From positions 1-43,454 of the forward strand of contig NZ_ADGX01000072.1 in the NCBI RefSeq assembly GCF_000177675.1: a DNA stretch of 43,454 bases, read 5' to 3'. A program made the position numbers and the translations under genes. Of the stretch, positions 34,288-42,485 are shown one piece after another; position 1 is the stretch's first letter; each line of letters starts with the position of its first letter. This DNA comes from Parafrankia sp. EUN1f. Lineage in GTDB: Bacteria > Actinomycetota > Actinomycetes > Frankiales > Frankiaceae. Under the pieces are notes generated by a model. The model was given only the letters and a program-made list of their open reading frames with translations, had not been told where the DNA came from and searched no databases.

Positions 34288-35280
34288 CACAGCTCCGAAA
34301 CGCGCGGGGAACAGGCACGAGCCACGCAGAACACACAGAACACGGCCCCCAGGCGGACAGCCCGACGGCCGCACACACCCCGGACCCGGCCGCCGCTTTC
34401 CCCGCCGACGAGAACGAGGAGGGCACGGCAGACTCACCGGCGTGCGCACACCACAAAGAAACGAGCCCAGGGAACGGCCAGGCCGCCCCGGCCACGCGGA
34501 CGCAGGGAATGCGGCAGAACCCGCCGGCGAGAGCAGGCGGTGAAACACCGGCGCCAGTGCCGGTGACCTGCCCAGCCACACCAGCCAACGGACAGCTGGC
34601 GACACGCGGGCAGCACAGATCGATAGTCATGGAACGGGAAAGAACAAAGACACGCCGGCACAGCGCCGTACACGGCGAAAACCCACCGGCAGCCAGGATG
34701 AACCCGGGGCGACCGGCAGGACAACGAGCAGGGAACCCAGGCCACCGCAGCAGCCTTGAAGCAAGCGCCGCAAAGCATGGCACGCCCAACAACCAGGTGC
34801 AAGAAATTACTCAAAGTTCCCACGGAAGATCAAAGATGACGCTCCGCAAGCGTCGGGCAACCAGTAAGGAAGACGCGCGCGGATACCACCAGTCCGGCAG
34901 AAGCGCGAAGTCGTCAGAGGACCGCGGGCTGACGGCTGACGACGTCACGCCGCGCGGGCAGGGACCACCCTCGGACGTCAGGTCGGCAGCGCACGGACGT
35001 CAGGTCGGCAGCCCACGGACTAGGCGCCCGACTCACAGGCAACACACAGAATTTTCAGCAAACCGTCAGCGAGGGCCGGCCGCGGTCTGCCATAGTGACT
35101 CACCGCCCCCGCGCCACCACCACACCAAGTCCTCCACACACAACCCGGCCCACCTACCCCCAGCACCCCGCCAGACACGGCCCGGGCAACCGGCCGTGCC
35201 CGAATCTGGCCCGCCACACGCAAACCCACGGCTCACCGGCCCGAAGTCGAGCCGAATCCCACCCATACCCAATACCCCAT
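34288..35280. other. About 1 kb of T-poor, A-rich (+ strand) DNA upstream of rhs
   Basis: By hand count of 34321-34800, T is 21 of 480 bases (about 4 percent), while sampled lines have A at about 27 percent; bases 34321-34380 have no T at all. The bias continues more weakly to about 35280 and then stops. Frames open here give Arg/Pro-rich sequence on one strand and Cys/Val-rich on the other, and resemble no protein. It may be an untranslated leader of the rhs transcript with U but hardly any A. From 35281 to 35659 I see no gene either. Confidence 0.65.
34972..35020. repeat. 22-bp tandem repeat, 2.2 copies
   Basis: The unit cggacgtcaggtcggcagcg(c/-) is present at 34972-34993 and 34994-35015, and the next bases (cggac) start a third copy. 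It lies in the unexplained region upstream of rhs. Confidence 0.8.
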
Positions 35281-35659
35281 GCCCCGTGCCTTCCGCCGGC
35301 ATCGCGCCGCGCGGTCGGCCTCACGGCGGCCGGGGTGAGGAACAACCAAACCGCCACGTTCGCGGCCGGTGTTCTCACCTGCGAGAACAGCGCCACGGCG
35401 CGGGTGTCGTCGGCCCTTTCCAGAAAGGAAAACGCGCGGGTGAGCCAGCGTGACCGCCTCCTCCGCGGACCAGGCAGGCCGGCCACCTCGCGGCGGCCTG
35501 TTCCCGAGTACGCGGCACGCTCCACGCACCTCCAACCGCCGCCACGCGGCCTTTCCCCCGAGCCGCCGCCAGCGCCGAACGGTGCCAGCGCCGACCAGCC
35601 GTCCCGTCTACTACAGGTGGAAGACATCCCGCGTGCCGCCCCCACCGTCTTATCCGGGC

Positions 35660-35692
35660 AAAGAGAAACCCCGGCCTGGACCCAGACCGGGG
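35660..35692 (-). terminator. Intrinsic terminator of the small TTG-start gene
   Basis: On the minus strand CCCCGG-T-CTGG loops over GT to CCAG-G-CCGGGG (35692 to 35669), followed by TTTCTCTTT (35668-35660). It begins 17 bases past the stop of the gene at 35709 and is the most classical rho-independent terminator in the window. Confidence 0.85.
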
Positions 35693-35708
35693 CGCTCGTG
35701 GTCGCCGG

Positions 35709-35957
35709 TCAGCCGGCCGTCGGCACCGCCGCGGTCTCCTCGACGACGGTGAACAGGCCACCATCAACCGCGCTCCAGTCGCTGACGGAGCGGAAACCGA
35801 GGGTCGCGAGCAGCTTGTCGGCGGCCTCGCTGAGGGCGGGGACGTCGGCGGCGTCGAGGCGGCCGACGATGGTGCCTTCCGTGTCAGCCGCACCACGGAC
35901 GATCCGGACGTCGAGGGTGTCAGCGTCGACGAACGCGTAGGTGTTCGTGTCAGTCAA
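35709..35957 (-). CDS. Small hypothetical protein with TTG start
   Basis: An 82-residue protein. TTG at 35957 is chosen because AAGGAGG sits 6-12 bases upstream, a near-perfect ribosome site, and because the sequence before it is not protein-like. It reads TDTNTYAFVDADTLDVRIVR, GTIVGRLDAADVPALSEAAD, KLLATLGFRSVSDWSAVDGG, LFTVVEETAAVPTAG. It is acidic and soluble, with mixed alpha/beta pattern, no Cys and no signal peptide. It is a stand-alone unit closed by a strong terminator. No family is recognised. Confidence 0.75.
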   Translation of the reverse strand: MTDTNTYAFVDADTLDVRIVRGAADTEGTIVGRLDAADVPALSEAADKLLATLGFRSVSDWSAVDGGLFTVVEETAAVPTAG

Positions 35958-37169
35958 GGAAGCCTCCTTGGGACATGGGAGAGATCGGTCCGATCCGTAC
36001 GAGGGCCAGCCTCTCGCAGCGACGCGGACCCGAACCACGCGCCTCCCGAGGTGTCAGGCCGCACGGAGTTATGGCGTGTCGTGGTCGTCCCACGAGGCCA
36101 ATCCCAAACCGATGGCGGCCAAGTCCGGTCCAACCGCAGCTGTGCAGGCGCTAAATGGTAGATGTCGTGGGGCGCCAGTCCGCGACCGGATGATGTGCGG
36201 CCCAGCGCGGTTGGGAACTGCCGGTCCGTGCCTCTGAAGTCCCGTCGGCGGGGTCGATGCCAAGCCGGTCGACGAAGAACTCTCCGCAGTTGGCGACGGC
36301 CAGATCCGGGGTGACTCGGCACGCTCGGCCAGGCGCGACGGGGGCACCTTGTCCGCAGCCGGGTACCCAGGTCTCACGCGAACCGCTACTCGACCGCACC
36401 GTCATGTTGAACGTCGTGAAGGCGTTCACCTCCATCATTTGGACGAACGCGGGGTTTCACTGAGGCAAGAGGGAGACCATCCACTACAAATCGGCGTGCG
36501 GGGGAGCGAGCGGGTTTCTCAACCGAGAGCGACACGGAGAGGAACGACTTCGGGTGGGAATCCGCGGGGACCGGTCGGTGCCGCGCGAGCCAGGCGGGCT
36601 GCCGTTCGTGATCGGCATTGGCAGATCCACGATTTCAACCATACCTGTCTCCCCGGCCCATCTGCCCTGAGCGCGATTTTCCTGGCCTCATCCGGGATGC
36701 CTCGTTCATGCCAGCAATAGTCCACATCCAGGCCACGTTATTCGACCGCTCCTGCGGCCCGGCACATGGAGACATCGCCGAGGAGCGGCGAACAATCCCT
36801 CGGCGCACCGGGAAATCTGTCGTCGCAGGTGGCGGGGAGTCCGACGTCTCCCGACCCGCCTGGAAGGCGGTGATCGAAGCCATAACCGAAAATCCGGTGG
36901 TGGTCAAACAGAACCGGACGGCGCAATGGCCCGTGGGTGGCGTCCGTCGCTGATTTGGTCGAGGCGCTCCACATTCGGGCACGGGAATTCGTGGTCCGTG
37001 GCCGACGACCGCCACCTCACATGCCGGCATATTGGGCACCGCTGATGTTACCGGTCGGCCACCTGTCCACCCGGCCGCCAGTGTCGGCACCGGCGCGCGA
37101 CGCGGTCGCGGCCAGGTGCGGAATGCTGCGCGGTCCGGGTCGGCCCGCCTCCGACGAAAGCGGTTGCCC
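35958..37169. other. 1.2 kb without a recognisable gene
   Basis: Several short frames are open, but none shows a family motif together with a ribosome site. The best candidate is a minus-strand frame at 36151-36438 (MEVNAFTTFNMTVRSSSG onward, three Cys), which I leave unassigned. The region is slightly AT-richer than its surroundings around 36600-36960 and may be decayed sequence. Confidence 0.5.
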
Positions 37170-38711
37170 ATGAAACCTCACCCATCCACCAAAAGCGTCT
37201 TACCTGGCGAGGCCGGTACCGGACCCCGCCGAGTTCCCCGCTGGCTCCGGCGGACGACGGTCACCGTCGCCTCCGTCGCGGTGCTGTCACTGACAGCCTG
37301 TCTGCCACCCGGCGGTGGCGGCGGACCGGGCCCTGTCCCGCCCGGTCCGGCCGCGGACCTGTCGCAGGAGCTGACGGGCGGGAACGGCCCGTTCATCGGC
37401 ACCGCGATCCCGGTGGACCTGCAGCAGGCGGGCTACGTCCAGCATGAGTACGCCGCGGCGGGTACCGCGACGTCGTACAAGGCCGCCGGCACCCTCAGCG
37501 GGGACGGCAGGTGGACCTTCCAGCCCGACGGGACGGCGCCCTACCGAACCCGGGTACTGGTACGCCAGCCGGCGGACACAGCACGGTTCAGCGGCAACGT
37601 CGTCGTGGAGTGGCTCAACGTCAGCGGTGGCGTCGACGCCGACCCTGAGTGGGCGACCCTCCATGAGGAGATCATCCGATCCGGCGACATCTGGGTCGGG
37701 GTATCGGCCCAGCGGCTTGGCATCCTCGGCGGGCAGATACTCGTGCAGGTTCCCGCACCGGGCGCGGAGAATGCCGGCAAGGGCCTGAAGACGATCGACC
37801 CGGCCCGCTACGGGACCCTGGACCATCCCGGTGACGGCTTCGCCTACGACATCTTCACCCAGGTGGCCCGCGGTATCCGTGCCGGAGCCGGGATCGGTGG
37901 GCTGCAGCCGCAGCACCTGATCGCCTCCGGCCAGTCGCAGTCGGCGTTCGCCATGACCACCTATTACAACGGCGTACAGCCACTGACCACCGCGTTCGAC
38001 GGCTTCTACGTACTCAGTCGGGGCGCGGCCGGACTGCCCCTGGTCGGGCCCGGCCAGAACGCGGACCTGTCCAGCGCGATCATCGGCGGCACGACGACCA
38101 CATTCCGCACCGACGTGGCCGCGCCGATCATCGACGTGCAGGCCGAGTCCGACCTGACCAGCGTTCTCGGCTCCGCCAAGGCCCGTCAGCCTGACAGCGA
38201 CCGCTTCCGGCTGTGGGAGATCGCCGGCACCGCGCACGCCGACGCGCACCTGCTCGGCTCGTCCGGCGCGACCATCGACTGCGGCGCGCCGATCAACGAC
38301 GGTCCGCTGCACCTGGTCGCGAAGGCCGCGCTGCGCGGGCTCACCACCTGGCTCGACACCGGCCAGGCACCGGCGGTCGCCGCCCGTATCGACGTCGCGG
38401 ACGGGCTGTTCCCGTCGGTCCGCCGCAACGCCGACGCCATCGCCCTCGGCGGGGTCCGCACACCGCCCGTGGACGTTCCCGCCGTCGTGCTGTCCGGCGA
38501 ACCGGGGCCGACGCTCTCCCCGATCTGCCTGCTGATCGGTTCGAGCAAGCCGCTGTCGGCGGCCCGGCTCGCGGCGCTGTATCCCTCCCGGGCGGACTAC
38601 GTACAGCGCTACAGCAGCAGCGCGGACGCCGCCGTCGGAGCGGGATTCGTCCTCGCCGAGGACCGCCCCGCGCTGATCGCCTACTCCAGACCACAACTCG
38701 TCGCCGGCTGA
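37170..38711 (+). CDS. Lipoprotein alpha/beta-hydrolase domain protein (Abhydrolase_10-like)
   Basis: A 513-residue exported protein. A twin-Arg-free lipoprotein signal ends in the lipobox VLSLTAC (Cys44), so it should be lipid-anchored outside the membrane. A Gly/Pro linker is followed by the hydrolase part: TRVLVRQPADTARFSGNVVV, EWLNVSGGVDADPEWATLHE and the nucleophile elbow ASGQSQSAFAM with Ser256. Later come PIIDVQAESDL (likely acid region) and WEIAGTAHADAHLL with the likely His. This pattern matches the alpha/beta-hydrolase domain PF20091, found in secreted actinobacterial proteins of unknown substrate. The ATG at 37170 has a weak ribosome site. A long hairpin terminator follows. Confidence 0.85.
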   Translation: MKPHPSTKSVLPGEAGTGPRRVPRWLRRTTVTVASVAVLSLTACLPPGGGGGPGPVPPGPAADLSQELTGGNGPFIGTAIPVDLQQAGYVQHEYAAAGTATSYKAAGTLSGDGRWTFQPDGTAPYRTRVLVRQPADTARFSGNVVVEWLNVSGGVDADPEWATLHEEIIRSGDIWVGVSAQRLGILGGQILVQVPAPGAENAGKGLKTIDPARYGTLDHPGDGFAYDIFTQVARGIRAGAGIGGLQPQHLIASGQSQSAFAMTTYYNGVQPLTTAFDGFYVLSRGAAGLPLVGPGQNADLSSAIIGGTTTTFRTDVAAPIIDVQAESDLTSVLGSAKARQPDSDRFRLWEIAGTAHADAHLLGSSGATIDCGAPINDGPLHLVAKAALRGLTTWLDTGQAPAVAARIDVADGLFPSVRRNADAIALGGVRTPPVDVPAVVLSGEPGPTLSPICLLIGSSKPLSAARLAALYPSRADYVQRYSSSADAAVGAGFVLAEDRPALIAYSRPQLVAG

Positions 38712-38720
38712 TCCGTAGGA

Positions 38721-38766
38721 CTGCCGCCGGCGCCGGCACCACTCCCGGTGCCGGCGCCGGCGGCAG
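38721..38766. terminator. Hairpin terminator, 20-bp perfect stem
   Basis: Bases 38721-38740 (ctgccgccggcgccggcacc) pair exactly with 38747-38766 around the loop actccc. It begins 9 bases after the hydrolase stop codon and has no T-run. Confidence 0.85.
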
Positions 38767-38802
38767 CCGCACCGACACGTGCGGACGCGTCCCATCACCG
38801 AG

Positions 38803-38863
38803 GTGGCACTCACCGTAGGCGGCACTCACCGTAGGCGGCACGCACCGTAGGCGGCACCCGCGG
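38803..38863. repeat. 16-bp tandem repeat, about 3.5 copies
   Basis: Units of gcggcactcaccgtag lie at 38803-38818, 38819-38834 and 38835-38850, each with at most one change, and a partial fourth follows. It is non-coding and stands between a terminator and the Mut7-C gene. It might bind a regulator. Confidence 0.85.
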
Positions 38864-38968
38864 CCCGCGCAGCAGCAGCGACGTAATGCGCGACGAGGGG
38901 TCCCATGGCCGGCGCCGCGAGTCGGGACGCTGACGCTGGGGGCGCTGTCGGGTGGGTAGACCACGGGT

Positions 38969-39709
38969 GTGGTGGTACTGGACGTCGCCGAGGACCTGCG
39001 GCCGTTGCTGTACGGGTCCTGGCGTCGGGCGCGCAGAGGCGGGCTGGTCGGCGGACCGCCGCCGGATCCGGACGCCACGCTGGGCCACGTCGTGCAGTCT
39101 GTCGGGGTGCCGCTGACCGAGGTCGGAGCGCTGCGGCGGGCAGACGGCACGGTCCTCGGCCCGTCCTGCCGGCCCGGGCTGGACGACATCGTGCGGGTCG
39201 AGCCGGCGGCACGTCCCCAGCCGTTGGCCGAGCCGCGGTTCGTCCTCGACGTGCACCTGGGCGCGTTGTCCCGTCGGCTACGACTGCTCGGCCTGGACGT
39301 GGCCTACCGCAACGACTCCGCCGATGACGAACTCCTCGCCCAGGCGATCCGAGAGCGCCGGGTCCTGCTGACGCGAGACCGGGGCCTGCTGTTCCGGCGC
39401 AGCCTGCCGCGCGGCGCATACGTCCGCGGCGATCGGCCGGACGACCAGGCACACGATGTCCTTGACCGGTTCGCGCCGCCGCTGGCACCGCTCACCCGTT
39501 GTGTCTCCTGCGGCGCCGAACTGCGGCCGGTGCCACGGGAAGAGGTCCTCGCCGAGGTCGAGCCCGGCACCCGCCGCACCGCGACCCATTTCACCCGCTG
39601 CATCGCCTGCAGCCAGATCTACTGGCGCGGCGCGCACGCCCGCCGCCTCGACGCCTTCATCGCCACGACCAGCGCGGATCATCCCGCTCCTGGAGTCGCT
39701 CACCCCTGA
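38969..39709 (+). CDS. Mut7-C RNase domain protein with ubiquitin-like N-terminus
   Basis: A 246-residue protein. The N-terminal about 85 residues (VLDVAEDLRPLL to GLDDIVRVEPAA) fit the ubiquitin-fold Mut7-C ub domain. Then RFVLDVHLGALSRRLRLLGL, DVAYRNDSADDELLAQAIRE and RVLLTRDRGLLFRR form the PIN-like Mut7-C RNase core with its acidic residues. A zinc ribbon closes it: RCVSCGAEL and FTRCIACSQIYWRGAH (two C-x-x-C pairs). The family is thought to act in RNA processing or as a toxin-like nuclease. The start may be GTG 38969 or 38972. It is a single gene. Confidence 0.92.
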   Translation: MVVLDVAEDLRPLLYGSWRRARRGGLVGGPPPDPDATLGHVVQSVGVPLTEVGALRRADGTVLGPSCRPGLDDIVRVEPAARPQPLAEPRFVLDVHLGALSRRLRLLGLDVAYRNDSADDELLAQAIRERRVLLTRDRGLLFRRSLPRGAYVRGDRPDDQAHDVLDRFAPPLAPLTRCVSCGAELRPVPREEVLAEVEPGTRRTATHFTRCIACSQIYWRGAHARRLDAFIATTSADHPAPGVAHP

Positions 39710-39944
39710 CAGCCTGCGTCGGCGAGTCAGGACGGTGTCAACCTGGCAACGTGGGTATCCCGCTCTGCCGCGCGGGTCCCGACCAGGATGGTCGCGCTGA
39801 CCGTCCTGCGGGCGAGAACATTGAGGCGCACGAACCTGATGCGCGGCTCGCCAAGCCGGTCGGCGGCGTGAGCGTCCAAGTGCCACGTTGCTGTTGGCAG
39901 TTGCCGTCTCTCGGCATACCTGAGATCGCCTGTGGCGCTGGAGA

Positions 39945-40526
39945 CTATTGGCCTGGAGCAGGACCGTCTTCCGCATTGAGCCGAAAGGCGGCGCGAAGCC
40001 CGCGGAGCTGCTCCCTGTACGGATGGTGCTTGTTGTCAGTCCCGTTGAGGGGCGGCTCCATGGCAGCGATCACTGCGGCTTCAACCTCGGCGGGATCGTG
40101 CCTGGCTACCCAGGAGACGTGCAGATGGGAGACCTGCCACCGGAGCAGCCAGTCAAGCTGGTCACGCGGGAGCAAGGTCTTCTTCCCCTTCCTGTACGGA
40201 GTCAGGCCCCCCTCGATCAGAAGATGGGACGCGAGCGTGAAGCGGAGGGTCGAGGAGCCCGTGTTCGCGGCGAGATGCCGACTCACGATCCGCTGCCGAA
40301 GGCTCGTGCTGGCGATGCCCACGTACAGCAGGCCGAGCGGCAGAGATGAGTGAGCCGCCGTCGGAACCTCTGGGAGCACCCCTGGAGCCACCCACCATGC
40401 GTACAAGCCTGGATCATCTGGCACCGATCTCGGATCGGGGCCGAGAAGGCTGCTCGCTGGCACGGGCACTGCGCGTAGCGCCTGACAGACTTCGGCGGTC
40501 AGAGCTCCACCATCCGGATTGTCCAC
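39945..40526 (-). CDS. GIY-YIG nuclease-fold protein
   Basis: A 193-residue protein with the GIY-YIG pattern near its N-terminus: PGLYAWWVAPG (GLY at residues 40-42) and PLGLLYVGIASTSLRQRI (YVG at 68-70, followed by the catalytic-type Arg). Further features are HLHVSWVARHDPAEVEAAVI with the likely catalytic Glu, and MEPPLNGTDNKHHPYREQ with the conserved Asn. The order and spacing fit a complete catalytic domain, with no extra DNA-binding domain. Such stand-alone proteins occur in actinobacteria with unknown role. The GTG start at 40526 lacks a good ribosome site. The 235 bases to the convergent Mut7-C gene show nothing else. Confidence 0.85.
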   Translation of the reverse strand: MDNPDGGALTAEVCQALRAVPVPASSLLGPDPRSVPDDPGLYAWWVAPGVLPEVPTAAHSSLPLGLLYVGIASTSLRQRIVSRHLAANTGSSTLRFTLASHLLIEGGLTPYRKGKKTLLPRDQLDWLLRWQVSHLHVSWVARHDPAEVEAAVIAAMEPPLNGTDNKHHPYREQLRGLRAAFRLNAEDGPAPGQ

Positions 40527-40572
40527 CTTGCATAGTTTGACGCCCGGCCGCAGAAGATCAGCACCCTATCCG

Positions 40573-40750
40573 TCAATGTCGAAACAGTCCCGAGATGGCG
40601 GCGGCCGCGGAACCGTGCCCCGCGGCGGTGAGGCTCATGGTGCTGGTGGCGGCGGTCTCGAGGGCGGTGCGGGCGGCGGTGAGGTCGGCGCGGAGGGTGT
40701 CGGGCAGCGCGGGCCACAGGCGGGGCCAGCAGATGACGGTGTTGATGCAA
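40573..40750 (-). pseudogene. C-terminal fragment of an unknown protein
   Basis: A protein-like stretch reads INTVICWPRLWPALPDTLRA, DLTAARTALETAATSTMSLT, AAGHGSAAAAISGLFRH and stop, with no start codon or ribosome site upstream. It follows the PSD-like gene and its terminator. It may be the decayed end of a lost gene. Confidence 0.3.
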
Positions 40751-40771
40751 CGACGTCGGCTGGCCCCGGTC

Positions 40772-40802
40772 GCGGCAGCGGGGCCGGTGCCCCCGCTGCC
40801 GC
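40772..40802. terminator. Hairpin terminator after the PSD-like gene
   Basis: GCGGCAGCGGGG (40772-40783) pairs exactly with CCCCGCTGCCGC (40791-40802) around a 7-base loop, starting 22 bases past the stop of the gene at 40824. Confidence 0.8.
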
Positions 40803-40823
40803 TCCGCTGGGCGAGGTCTGTTC

Positions 40824-42077
40824 TTAGCGGTTCGCGGTGGCGATCTGCTTGTTGAGCTGGATCGGTGGCGTGTTGAAGTCGAACGGCGGCTTGGGTACCC
40901 AGCTTCGGATGACGCCTGGCTCGAAGATCAGGCAGTGGGTGGAGCCGCCGTACTGGAAGTAGCCGATCTCGTCGCCCTTGGTGACACGCTGTCCGGCGCT
41001 GACCCCGATCTTGCAGGAGGAGATCTCGGCCATGCCGACGAAGACGCAGGCGACGGTGCCGATGTTCTTGTCGTCGCAGGCGATCACGATCACGGCGCGG
41101 GTCGCGACCTGGCTGATGTAGCCCTGGGAGTCGTTGGGGCCGCCGGGGTCGAGTCCTTCGGCTTCGAGGTCGGAGTAGTAGGTGCCGTCCAGGTTGTAGG
41201 TGGTGACGATGGTGCCGGTGACGGGTGCGTGCCAGCGGTGGTAGTTGTAGGCGCTGAGGAATGCCTGGTAGATGTCGCCGCCGACGAACTGTTCGGCGAG
41301 TGTCCGGTGTTCGCTGGTGAAGATGTCCAGAAGGGAGTAGGGCTGGGCCTTCATCCAGAAGCGGTCGGTGAGCTGCACGTTGTTCTGGATGTTGTAGGGG
41401 GTTGCCTCGCAGGCACTGACGATGACCGTGTCGTCGCCCGGTCCATCTACCGGCCGGACGCCTTTTTTGAACACTCGGGTGAAGAACGCGTTCCACGACG
41501 CGAAGCCGTAGTACGGCTGGGTCTCGTCGTGGACGTAATCTGCTATGTGGATGTAGGCGTCGGCCTTCTGAGAGAACCATCCGCCTTTGTCGTCTTTGGT
41601 GAGGTACGTCCGCGAGCCGGCTCCACTGAGGAACTCACACCAGTACTCCAGCACGACCTTGAGCTGGGCGTTCAGTTGCGGGAAGCGGAACAGCGGGAAG
41701 CCGGCGGGCATGCACATGGGCCAGTCGAGCAGCGCGTTGAGGGGACAGCCGACCAGCTCGGTCGTGTCGAACGGCGGGGCGTAGGTCATGAGCTCGTCGA
41801 TCAGGACCATGAGCTCGTCGATGGTGTGGTAGCCGAGGTCATAGCCGGCCGCGATCGCCTGCTCGATCGCCTGGGTGAGGTACATCCGCAGAACAGGGTC
41901 GGTGTTCACGAGAGTCGCGAGGTCCTGCACGGGCGGCGTGAGCCGTGCGCCGGGTGCGCGTCTTTTGGCTTTCTCGGCCAGATTGTGGCGGAAGGCGACG
42001 AGTGCTTCCTCGCGGACGGGTAGCCACCGCCCGCGCCGGCTGGCCTGGACCGCGATTGTCTGGGCGTCGTTGTTCAT
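40824..42077 (-). CDS. Phosphatidylserine decarboxylase-family enzyme (PsiD-like)
   Basis: A 417-residue protein. An N-terminal helical region of about 130 residues resembles the PSDC-type domain (IDELMVLIDELMTYAPPFD, CPLNALLDWPMCMPAGF). The catalytic PSD domain follows: FASWNAFFTRVFKKGVRPVD, YNYHRWHAPVTGTIV, and the pyruvoyl-forming cleavage site in YFQYGGSTHCLIFEPGVI. Cleavage between Gly and Ser379 should generate a pyruvoyl group. This two-domain form without a membrane segment is the one seen in L-tryptophan decarboxylase PsiD and related amino-acid decarboxylases rather than in housekeeping lipid enzymes. The substrate is unknown; no other pathway gene is adjacent. The ATG at 42077 has GAGGGA about 12-17 bases upstream. 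Confidence 0.9.
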   Translation of the reverse strand: MNNDAQTIAVQASRRGRWLPVREEALVAFRHNLAEKAKRRAPGARLTPPVQDLATLVNTDPVLRMYLTQAIEQAIAAGYDLGYHTIDELMVLIDELMTYAPPFDTTELVGCPLNALLDWPMCMPAGFPLFRFPQLNAQLKVVLEYWCEFLSGAGSRTYLTKDDKGGWFSQKADAYIHIADYVHDETQPYYGFASWNAFFTRVFKKGVRPVDGPGDDTVIVSACEATPYNIQNNVQLTDRFWMKAQPYSLLDIFTSEHRTLAEQFVGGDIYQAFLSAYNYHRWHAPVTGTIVTTYNLDGTYYSDLEAEGLDPGGPNDSQGYISQVATRAVIVIACDDKNIGTVACVFVGMAEISSCKIGVSAGQRVTKGDEIGYFQYGGSTHCLIFEPGVIRSWVPKPPFDFNTPPIQLNKQIATANR

Positions 42078-42147
42078 GCGATGAGTCCCTCACTTCCCGA
42101 TGGAAAGGGGAATGACTGATACCGTCGGCGACCGGCCGCGTCTTCTG

Positions 42148-42169
42148 GTCGACATGTCACGATGTCGAC
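42148..42169. promoter_or_regulatory. Inverted repeat upstream of the PSD-like gene
   Basis: GTCGACAT (42148-42155) and ATGTCGAC (42162-42169) form an 8-6-8 inverted repeat about 70 bases upstream of the start codon. It could be an operator or a leader hairpin. The rest of 42078-42485 shows only the terminator listed next. Confidence 0.45.
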
Positions 42170-42253
42170 GGCCACGGTTTTCTCGATCGTCTGCGACCTC
42201 GCCGCGCGGCGCCTGACCCTAACACGGGAACGCGTGGCGCCGATTCCGGGAAG

Positions 42254-42287
42254 CCGTCACCCGAATAGGCAGGATTTCGGGTGACGG
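42254..42287. terminator. Hairpin, probable terminator of the helicase gene
   Basis: CCGTCACCCGAA (42254-42265) pairs with TTCGGGTGACGG (42276-42287) around a 10-base loop. It is about 200 bases beyond the helicase stop on the minus strand, and ahead of the PSD-like promoter region. Confidence 0.65.
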
Positions 42288-42485
42288 TCCCGCCGGCTTC
42301 ATGGCCGTTTCAGGTCTCTCGCCTCGCGCCGATCTGCTGGGCGCCGGCCGGGTAGGGCAGAAGGGCGGCGAATGAACGACTCGGGACATTCGCCGAGTTG
42401 GAGTCGCTCGGTTGCGTCGGGGTGGCGCGCGGCGGCCCGATCGTGCGGAACGCCCTGATGTTCTGACGGCGTCTACGGCGTGACG

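Noticed and set aside
34509-35453. A 314-codon plus-strand frame upstream of rhs
   Set aside because: It exists because T is so rare that stops hardly form. Composition is Arg/Pro/Thr/His-rich, there is no ribosome site and no family pattern.
36151-36438. Minus-strand frame with three Cys, considered as a peptide-natural-product precursor
   Set aside because: No modifying enzyme nearby, no leader motif of a known class, and the start has no properly spaced ribosome site.
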